A stretch of DNA of 7,200 bases from Legionella genomosp. 1 (GTDB lineage: Bacteria; Pseudomonadota; Gammaproteobacteria; Legionellales; Legionellaceae): NCBI GenBank assembly GCA_945901145.1, contig CAMDJY010000078.1, positions 1 to 7,200 of the forward strand, given 5' to 3'. Made by a program: the position numbers and the translations under genes. Under the pieces are notes generated by a model, which saw only the letters and a program-made list of their open reading frames with translations, did no database searches and was not told where the DNA came from. This document shows positions 1 to 5,319 of the stretch, piece after piece (position 1 is the stretch's first letter; the number at the start of each line of letters is the position of its first letter).

Positions 1-219
1 CTCGCGCTCGCAAGCGGTGCAGACGGGCTCACGGCACTGTCTCACATCATCCAAACAGCACCGCGTTATTTAAAATCACAGGGTTGTATTTTGTTAGAAC
101 ATTGTTACCAACAAACCGAACAAGTATTTCATTTACTCAAAACTGCTCACTTTGAAAAACTGCAAAATTGGCTTGATCTACAACATCATCCGCGTGTGAG
201 TGGAGGATTTTTGCAATAA
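1..219 (+). CDS. prmC: PrmC (HemK) C-terminus, partial: peptide chain release factor N5-glutamine methyltransferase
   Basis: The last 72 codons of a gene entering from the left edge, reading in frame 1 and ending with TAA at 217-219. PrmC methylates the glutamine of the GGQ motif in release factors RF1 and RF2, using S-adenosylmethionine in the cytoplasm. The visible part matches the end of the methyltransferase fold: ASGADGL, then APRYLKSQG and ILLEHCYQQ (the family's LLLEHGxxQ strand), then the closing RVSGG that family members carry near their end. The catalytic NPPY motif and the SAM-binding glycine loop lie outside the window. The gene runs convergently into bioA and its last 83 bp overlap the bioA 3' end, which leaves no room for a terminator between them. 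Identification rests on this C-terminal fragment only. Confidence 0.85.
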   Translation, partial: LALASGADGLTALSHIIQTAPRYLKSQGCILLEHCYQQTEQVFHLLKTAHFEKLQNWLDLQHHPRVSGGFLQ

Positions 220-1489
220 GACAATAAGCATCTTCAAGTTCTGTCGCTGTAATTGAATATGGAGGTATCAGATAAAGTGTGGTACCTAACGGCCTTAATA
301 AAAGTCCCTGTTGTAAAAACGCTGCCCTCAGTTGCTGATTCAGCCGGCTAGGATGCGCTGTTTTTATTTCAAAAGCAGCAATTGTTCCCAAACAGCGTAA
401 ATTTACTATTTGCGAGCCCTGCATTTTTAAAAAAGCTAACCCAGCTTGATGGGTTAAATGAATCTTCTGAATCGCCTGTTGTGTAGTTTCTTGTGTTAAT
501 AATTTTAAAGAAACCAAGGCAGCAGCGCAAGCCAATGGATTTGCTGTGTAAGAATGCCCGTGTGCAAACGCATGCTCAAACACATCACTTAAAAAAGCAT
601 CATAAATTTGATCTGTCGTGATAGTCATTGCTAAAGGCAAAAATCCACCAGTAATGCCTTTTGAGATGCATAACAAATCAGGCGTGTGGGCCAATTGATC
701 TACTGCAAAATAAGTTCCCGTGCGACCAAATCCAGTCATGACTTCATCAAAAATGACTAAAATACCATGTGCGCGGACACACGCAATCACTTGATTCACA
801 AATGCCGGACGACACATGCGCATACCGCTAGCGCCTTGGACTAAAGGCTCTAAAATAATCGCTGCAATCTCATCGCCATGCACTTGCAGATGTTGATTAA
901 GAACAGTTAAGGCTTCCGCTTCTTTGATTTCTACTTGAAAATCATTGTCCCAAGTTGCCGGAAAAGGCACACTCAATACTTTGAATAATAATGCTTTAAA
1001 TCCATCGTGATAACCCGATTGTGCACCGACAGCCATCGCACCAAAGGTATCACCGTGATATCCACCATCAAAACTTAGAAATAAAGAACGAATTTTACGC
1101 TCACGATTATACCAATATTGAACCGCCATTTTTAGCGCCACTTCAACGCACGTCGAGCCATTATCTGAATAAAAAAACCGTGTTAAATTAGCAGGTAACA
1201 GCTGGCTTAAATCTTCCGCAAGTTGTACTGCTGGCTCATGGGTGAACCCCGCAAATAAGACATGTTCTAAACAACAAGCTTGCTCATAAATCGCTGCTGC
1301 AATTTCAGGACGCGCATGACCATGAAGATTAACCCACCAACTTGAAATTAAATCTAAATACGCTTTGCCTTGTTCGTCATAGACATAAGAACCTTGAGCA
1401 CGTGCAACAGCAATAGGTGGTGCTGCAATTTTTTCCTGAGTAAAAGGGTGCCAGACGCGCGCCCGATCCCGTTCCACAAGCGTCGCCAT
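137..1489 (-). CDS. bioA: BioA: adenosylmethionine-8-amino-7-oxononanoate aminotransferase
   Basis: A PLP-dependent class III aminotransferase that converts 7-keto-8-aminopelargonate (KAPA) to 7,8-diaminopelargonate (DAPA), with SAM as the usual amino donor; it precedes BioD in the pathway. The 450 residues show the BioA signatures: WHPFTQ near 13-18, SSWWVNLHGH at 49-58 (substrate-binding Trp pair), the phosphate-binding loop around GST at 111-113, YHGDTFGAM at 144-152, DEVMTGFGRTG at 248-258 and the Schiff-base lysine K277 in SKGITGG. Near the C-terminus LRPLG and YLIPPY match the E. coli enzyme. The ATG overlaps the bioD stop as TGATG, with a weak AAGG upstream at 1499-1502, which supports this start and translational coupling. 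The tail after PPY is about 13 residues longer than in E. coli BioA and is encoded antisense to the end of prmC. All expected catalytic residues are present. Confidence 0.96.
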   Translation of the reverse strand: MATLVERDRARVWHPFTQEKIAAPPIAVARAQGSYVYDEQGKAYLDLISSWWVNLHGHARPEIAAAIYEQACCLEHVLFAGFTHEPAVQLAEDLSQLLPANLTRFFYSDNGSTCVEVALKMAVQYWYNRERKIRSLFLSFDGGYHGDTFGAMAVGAQSGYHDGFKALLFKVLSVPFPATWDNDFQVEIKEAEALTVLNQHLQVHGDEIAAIILEPLVQGASGMRMCRPAFVNQVIACVRAHGILVIFDEVMTGFGRTGTYFAVDQLAHTPDLLCISKGITGGFLPLAMTITTDQIYDAFLSDVFEHAFAHGHSYTANPLACAAALVSLKLLTQETTQQAIQKIHLTHQAGLAFLKMQGSQIVNLRCLGTIAAFEIKTAHPSRLNQQLRAAFLQQGLLLRPLGTTLYLIPPYSITATELEDAYCLIAKILHSHADDVVDQANFAVFQSEQF

Positions 1490-2106
1490 CAGTAAGCGCC
1501 TTTAAACAAACATGCTAATTTCGAACCTAAAGGCACATCCAACAAAGCCTCTCGTGAGATGACCTCTAAGTTAGGCAACTCTGCCAGCACCTCAACCTGA
1601 CCATGATGGATGATGGCTTGTTTAGTATTCTCATTTGGTTCACCACTGATAATCACGCCTAAAATGGGTATCTGACGCGCCCTTAATGCAGCTAAACTCA
1701 ACAAAGTATGATTAATCGTTCCTAAACGAGAAGATGCCACAAGTAAAACCGGTAATGCTATTTTTTTAATCAAATCAATCATTAAATCTTGATCATTTAA
1801 GGGGACGAATACCCCACCAGCGCCTTCGATAATCAACTGTTCACAAACAGGCAATTGAATCTCTGTTATATCTATCATTTGATTTTCTAATAGAGCCGCC
1901 CAATGCGGTGAAACCGGGGCTTTAAAACAATAAATTTCTGGATAAGTTTTGGCATCGGCAAGCATCTCTACCGTCTCACGATCACAGCCTTCAACTGAAC
2001 CACTTTGAATCGGCTTAAAATAGTGAGCCCGGGTATGTAAGCATAACCAACTACTAACAAGTGTTTTGCCAATATTCGTATCTGTACCTGTCATGAACAA
2101 TTTCAT
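1489..2106 (-). CDS. bioD: BioD: ATP-dependent dethiobiotin synthetase
   Basis: Carboxylates 7,8-diaminopelargonate with CO2 and ATP to close the ureido ring of dethiobiotin, using the product of the BioA reaction encoded next to it. The 205 residues begin with the P-loop GTDTNIGKT (7-15; E. coli has GTDTEVGKT), followed by KPIQSG (31-36) with the substrate-contacting lysine. The EGAGG loop is at 94-98, then SRLGTINHTLLS (126-137), a conserved BioD segment, and GVIISGEPNEN (150-160) near the nucleotide-base site. Length is slightly short of the 220-230 typical of the family, but no core motif is missing. The start overlaps the bioC stop as ATGA and the stop overlaps the bioA start. A GGAG at 2120-2123 lies about 13 nt upstream, rather far, so translation probably depends on coupling to bioC. 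Confidence 0.96.
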   Translation of the reverse strand: MKLFMTGTDTNIGKTLVSSWLCLHTRAHYFKPIQSGSVEGCDRETVEMLADAKTYPEIYCFKAPVSPHWAALLENQMIDITEIQLPVCEQLIIEGAGGVFVPLNDQDLMIDLIKKIALPVLLVASSRLGTINHTLLSLAALRARQIPILGVIISGEPNENTKQAIIHHGQVEVLAELPNLEVISREALLDVPLGSKLACLFKGAY

Positions 2107-2849
2107 ATGCGCACTAAAACTCCAAAAAATACACGATAAGTCATTTTTAACGATTGCCTAGAAGTTTTAATCATTTTTCTTAAGGCCTGAATTGAAAACG
2201 ATGACATACTTTGCGATGCACCAAGCTGCTTTAAATAGCGCATAAAATCATGTGCGCCAGCAAACTCAAGAGAAAACTCACGGGTTGTAAATACAGAGTG
2301 CATTGGCTGTAACGATAACAAAAATGCTTCAAGCACTGCTTGTTCTGGATAAACTTTTAGCGGTGAAGCTAATTCATGTTGATGAAATAATGCTGCCCAC
2401 TCCTGAAAGGTTCCCTGCAATAAACAAGAAAATGCAAAAAAATTCGAATTTAAAAAACAATTTGTTAATAATTTTTCAAGATCATGCGCCCATTGCAAAG
2501 CAAGATTTGAAATAATCAACTCATGGAAATCAAAAGGCAACATTTCAAAATCTCCAGGTACAAATTGTAAATTTGCCGCAGATGGTAATTTTTTTGAGAG
2601 TTGCCCAAGCATATTCATTGAACAATCATTTAAACTCAATTGAGTTTTGGGAAATTTGGGTAATAGTAACTCAGGAATATATCCAGTTCCAGTGCCTAAA
2701 TCGAGAATAGACTGAGGTACAACTTGTGGACACTGGCTCAACCATTGATTCACCAAAAATTCTGCACATTGCTTTTGCACAGTAGCCACGGAATCATAAG
2801 AATGGCTTGCTTGATCAAAACGTTGTTTAATATCGGGCATGTACATCAT
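2103..2849 (-). CDS. bioC: BioC: malonyl-ACP O-methyltransferase
   Basis: A SAM-dependent class I methyltransferase that methyl-esterifies malonyl-ACP so the fatty-acid cycle can build the pimeloyl chain of biotin. Of 248 residues, the N-terminus carries the BioC-type helix IKQRFDQASHSYDSVATVQ (7-25). Motif I, ILDLGTGTGYIPELL, is at 48-62, the ribose-binding acidic position in NDCSMNML at 74-81, motif II/III in LIISNLALQWAHDL at 111-124, and LKQLGA at 206-211 matches the family's late conserved segment. Placement directly before bioD and bioA supports biotin synthesis over a generic methyltransferase. Three start codons are possible (2849, 2846 and 2840). None has a good Shine-Dalgarno, and the first overlaps the stop of the upstream 39-codon ORF as ATGA, so coupled initiation at 2849 or 2846 is likely. 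The partner esterase (BioH or equivalent) is not in the window. Confidence 0.93.
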   Translation of the reverse strand: MMYMPDIKQRFDQASHSYDSVATVQKQCAEFLVNQWLSQCPQVVPQSILDLGTGTGYIPELLLPKFPKTQLSLNDCSMNMLGQLSKKLPSAANLQFVPGDFEMLPFDFHELIISNLALQWAHDLEKLLTNCFLNSNFFAFSCLLQGTFQEWAALFHQHELASPLKVYPEQAVLEAFLLSLQPMHSVFTTREFSLEFAGAHDFMRYLKQLGASQSMSSFSIQALRKMIKTSRQSLKMTYRVFFGVLVRI

Positions 2850-2965
2850 TTTGGTCTAAAATAACGAGTTATTTTTTGATTTTCTGGAACTTCACATAAA
2901 GACTCTTTAAATGCTTCAATAAAACGATTTAATAAATCATGAAGCTCTTGTTTGGAGAGTTGCAT
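2846..2965 (-). CDS. Small 39-aa protein of unknown function, first gene of the biotin operon
   Basis: An ORF of 39 codons, too short for routine calling, beginning MQLSKQELHDLLNRFIEAF and ending in RYFRPK. A purine-rich GGGGG at 2973-2977 lies 7 nt before its ATG, a better ribosome site than bioC has. Its TGA stop overlaps the bioC ATG as ATGA, the same junction type as bioC/bioD, so it probably drives bioC translation by coupling. An in-frame stop lies about 50 nt upstream of its start, so it is not simply the tail of a longer gene. Residues 4-20 could form an amphipathic helix, followed by a charged tail; there is no signal peptide and no membrane segment. I recognise no family. It could be a functional small protein, a leader peptide whose translation sets bioC expression, or the remnant of a lost gene. 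Confidence 0.6.
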   Translation of the reverse strand: MQLSKQELHDLLNRFIEAFKESLCEVPENQKITRYFRPK

Positions 2966-2972
2966 ACTGGTT

Positions 2973-2977
2973 CCCCC
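2973..2977 (-). promoter_or_regulatory. Ribosome binding site of the 39-codon ORF
   Basis: GGGGG on the - strand, 7 nt before the ATG at 2965. It is the only credible ribosome site at the head of the biotin operon and is the main support for the small ORF being translated. Confidence 0.55.
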
Positions 2978-2989
2978 AAAAAAATTTGA

Positions 2990-3017
2990 AGTATACAAAA
3001 TTTCTTATGATTAACAA
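2990..3017 (-). promoter_or_regulatory. Predicted sigma70-type promoter of the biotin operon
   Basis: On the - strand, -35 TTGTTA (3012-3017), a 16-nt spacer, and -10 TATACT (2990-2995). Transcription would start near 2983, giving a short leader of about 18 nt before the small ORF. I looked for a BirA operator of the enterobacterial type (TTGTAAACC with its inverted partner) and did not find one here. Regulation by BirA therefore cannot be asserted. Confidence 0.5.
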
Positions 3018-3112
3018 ACAAATAAACGCCACTGAAACTAGAGGCTTATACAGAGACTTAATACAGAATTCCAAACATCTTTCATCCTCTTAAATTGCTC
3101 AACTATCCCAGG

Positions 3113-4000
3113 TTAAAACTCCTTCTGGATTTCTTCTATTTCTTTGCGAGTAAGTCCTGTGCTCGTCATAACGATTTGTATGTCGATACCTAGCTTTAAT
3201 AAATTCTTTACTATTACACATCGTTCTTGATTTAATTTGGCCTCGCCTTCGGCTTTACCTCTTGCTTCACCTTCAAGTAGTCCTTTGGTAAAACTATCTA
3301 TCACGATAGTTTTTTCGCGCCTAACTTGATCCCAGTAACTTTCATATACTTCAAGTTCTCCAGGAGTATATGCGGCCTCTTCGGACAACGCCACGGCTTG
3401 TGCGATTTCTGGTATTTCAAGCAGTTCTTGTGAAACCGTACGCGTTTTCTCATCAATTTCTCGCAAAAAACGTAGCCACAGCAATCTGAGCTTTTTCTCA
3501 TGCTGCGAATGGACTGGAAATTTTGGCAACTCAATAAAAACCAATTGCAAATGCTCAATCACGTCGCTATCAGCATCGTCCTTTTTCACGAGTTGATAAT
3601 GATGGTACCACTCAGGGCTAGTTTTTTCGTAAATTTCAGCGATTAAACCCAAACCATACACGGGTTGCAAAAATTTATAATCGCAGCCAGAATCCAATTG
3701 TTTGATAAAAGCTTGGCTAGTACCAAACAAAAGCCGTTGCTTGAAACTGTCAGTCCAGTTCATTTGCATTTCGACGATAAACACACGACCGTGATTATCT
3801 TTGCATTTAACATCCGCTATGGTGCGTTTGAATTCAGGAATAGAGGGCACTTGCTCACTGGGCAAATAAGTTAACTCTACAATCGTTTGCTCAGGAGACA
3901 GCGGTAAAACCGCATTCAAAAAACTGATCAGTATGCGTGGATGCTCTCCAAATATTTTTTTAAAACACACATCGGCTTTTGGGTCTAAATAACGTGACAT
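3113..4000 (-). CDS. Rpn/YhgA-family PD-(D/E)XK nuclease (recombination-promoting nuclease / putative transposase)
   Basis: A 295-residue protein of the widespread family annotated as Rpn, YhgA or 'PD-(D/E)XK nuclease family transposase'. E. coli members are DNA endonucleases that raise RecA-independent recombination. The N-terminal signature DPKADVCFKKIFG (6-18) is typical. The nuclease core reads ADVKCKDNHGRVFIVEMQ (62-79), with D63 and the E77-x-Q79 pair that replaces ExK in this group. The C-terminal part has the usual Glu/Gly/Lys-rich stretch LLEGEARGKAEGEAK (241-255), probably a helix, then LLKLGIDIQIVMTSTGLT (267-284), the family's tail helix. Length is normal and no core residue is missing, so it looks intact. 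It is preceded by a possible extended -10 promoter and an AGG close to its ATG. Such genes are multicopy in many genomes and move independently; its link to the neighbouring genes is unclear. Confidence 0.88.
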   Translation of the reverse strand: MSRYLDPKADVCFKKIFGEHPRILISFLNAVLPLSPEQTIVELTYLPSEQVPSIPEFKRTIADVKCKDNHGRVFIVEMQMNWTDSFKQRLLFGTSQAFIKQLDSGCDYKFLQPVYGLGLIAEIYEKTSPEWYHHYQLVKKDDADSDVIEHLQLVFIELPKFPVHSQHEKKLRLLWLRFLREIDEKTRTVSQELLEIPEIAQAVALSEEAAYTPGELEVYESYWDQVRREKTIVIDSFTKGLLEGEARGKAEGEAKLNQERCVIVKNLLKLGIDIQIVMTSTGLTRKEIEEIQKEF

Positions 4001-4033
4001 AACCTAATTTCTCTCTTTAGCAATTCAATTTAC

Positions 4034-4042
4034 ATTCTACCA
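4034..4042 (-). promoter_or_regulatory. Possible extended -10 promoter element before the Rpn-family gene
   Basis: TGGTAGAAT on the - strand fits the extended -10 form TGnTAnAAT, about 33 nt before the start at 4000. No good -35 hexamer is seen at the right distance. The gene could instead be read through from the NTPDase gene, which ends only 54 bp upstream. Confidence 0.35.
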
Positions 4043-4054
4043 TGAATCTTCGTT

Positions 4055-5215
4055 TTACATATCTTGACGTAAAATAACACCCAAGGTCCAATCACTCCCC
4101 TCCGGTGCCAGATGAATCAATTCTTGTGGTGAAAGTCCATAGCCATTGACCATCAGTGCATAATAATATGACGCACTTAAGCAAGCCAAATGCAGTGCAT
4201 CCTGATCAGGAAAAGTTGATGCTAATTTTAACCAATCCACAGCACATGCATCACGCTCACCTGCGGATAATAAATCAGCTGACGTGAATGCTTGATTTAA
4301 ATGCAACACAGGAGTTTGGCTCAAATAATTCAATCCACCCAGGACATACCATGATTGAGCATGAGATAAATCCAAAGCTAATTGAACGTCTTGGTTCACA
4401 TGATGAACGCTATTAATTAAGGATGAAATTTCTTGTTGGCAAGTCTCAGCATTACCTACTGCAGGGGCACCATCAGCCAATTCATAATCTTTGGAAAAGC
4501 AAGCAGCATGGTTTAAAAATTGCTGAGTCACCAAAGTTCTACCTAAACCCAATGCACTATATGCAAACACGGTATATGACTGACCATAAACAGTGAAGCG
4601 AACAGTGTGTTTAGCGGCTACAGATGTAGTTTGATCAAGCGGAAACACCACTTGTACCGATGCGCCCCCCATATCCATCACACCAACAGATTGACGCGTT
4701 GAATTCGGAGTTAAAGCACCTAAACCATAATTAACTGCAAGCCAGCTATACACGCCTTCCTCGCGCCCACTAATGGTTTTTGCTGCTTGTAATTTCCAAG
4801 TTGTTTGGCGTGAAAACCAATGTTTAATCTGCTCGTAATAAGCTTGTTGCTCAGATAGAGGCAAAAGACGCATGCCGGCAGTTGCATAAAAATACACAGG
4901 AATCTCTTGATCATTTTGCATTGGAAACAGTGTATCCAAATAAGCATCGATTCTCGCTTGATTGCGTTCAAGTGTTGCCAAGCCCGGTGTTATTTTTTTA
5001 GACCATAGCTCTTGAATGCCCACGGGCTGTTGTTCTTGGTTTAAATCATATGCATAAAAATGCAGCCTTGAGCCAGTACTCCCCGCATCAACAATCGCAA
5101 TACAATGATGCTGTTGACAGGATACCTGCTCCGCAAACAGCGGATTAATCCATAAAAATAGAATCACAATGATGCTAATAACAGTGTTTCTTAAAAACCG
5201 AAACAAACAAGACAT
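4055..5215 (-). CDS. Secreted GDA1/CD39-family nucleoside triphosphate diphosphohydrolase (NTPDase, apyrase)
   Basis: Hydrolyses nucleoside tri- and diphosphates to the monophosphate; the family is typical of eukaryotes, and in bacteria is best known from Legionella pneumophila, where NTPDase Lpg1905 is secreted and aids growth inside host cells. Of 386 residues, 1-28 form a signal peptide (short basic start, hydrophobic core to about 26, cleavage after LFA). The apyrase conserved regions follow in order: ACR1 VDAGSTGSRLHFY (42-54), ACR2 YFYATAGMR (108-116), ACR3 SGREEGVYSWLAVNYGLG (149-166, with E153 as likely catalytic base), ACR4 VMDMGGASVQ (179-188) and ACR5 SDWTLG (374-379). No lipobox and no C-terminal membrane anchor are seen, so a soluble exported enzyme is expected. 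It has its own promoter and lies next to the Cdc20-like gene. Family assignment is firm; the host-directed role is inferred from Legionella. Confidence 0.95.
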   Translation of the reverse strand: MSCLFRFLRNTVISIIVILFLWINPLFAEQVSCQQHHCIAIVDAGSTGSRLHFYAYDLNQEQQPVGIQELWSKKITPGLATLERNQARIDAYLDTLFPMQNDQEIPVYFYATAGMRLLPLSEQQAYYEQIKHWFSRQTTWKLQAAKTISGREEGVYSWLAVNYGLGALTPNSTRQSVGVMDMGGASVQVVFPLDQTTSVAAKHTVRFTVYGQSYTVFAYSALGLGRTLVTQQFLNHAACFSKDYELADGAPAVGNAETCQQEISSLINSVHHVNQDVQLALDLSHAQSWYVLGGLNYLSQTPVLHLNQAFTSADLLSAGERDACAVDWLKLASTFPDQDALHLACLSASYYYALMVNGYGLSPQELIHLAPEGSDWTLGVILRQDM

Positions 5216-5250
5216 AACATACTCACACTCAGAGCAGAATTAGGTGAGTT

Positions 5251-5280
5251 ATTATATACTATATTTTTAATTTACTGTAA
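5251..5280 (-). promoter_or_regulatory. Predicted sigma70-type promoter of the NTPDase gene
   Basis: On the - strand, -35 TTACAG (5275-5280), an 18-nt spacer, and a perfect -10 TATAAT (5251-5256), in a very AT-rich 104-bp gap. The leader would be about 30 nt. No PmrA-type direct repeat (CTTAATATT) was seen. Confidence 0.5.
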
Positions 5281-5319
5281 TAAATTTGTACTAAAAATAA
5301 TATTTCTAATTTTCATGTT

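Noticed and set aside
2966..3112. BirA operator or terminator in the gap between the Rpn-family gene and the biotin operon.
   Set aside because: No TTGTAAACC-type inverted repeat and no GC-rich hairpin with a T tract were found; only the promoter and ribosome site are supported.
3292..3315. Inverted repeat AACTATC / GATAGTT followed by a T run on the + strand, resembling a rho-independent terminator.
   Set aside because: The stem is only 7 bp and mostly A-T, and it lies inside the Rpn-family coding sequence with no + strand gene ending there; likely chance.
3113..3420. Possible internal start giving a short C-terminal product, as described for some E. coli rpn genes with a gene-within-gene antitoxin.
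   Set aside because: In-frame GTG and TTG codons occur (for example V203 and L205) but none has a convincing Shine-Dalgarno at proper spacing, so there is no support from the sequence.
3301..3558. An 85-codon open frame on the - strand within the Rpn-family gene.
   Set aside because: It is out of frame with a well-supported gene, has no recognisable features and is best explained as a shadow frame.
4720..4971. An 83-codon open frame on the - strand inside the NTPDase gene.
   Set aside because: It is out of frame with the conserved apyrase regions and has no independent support.
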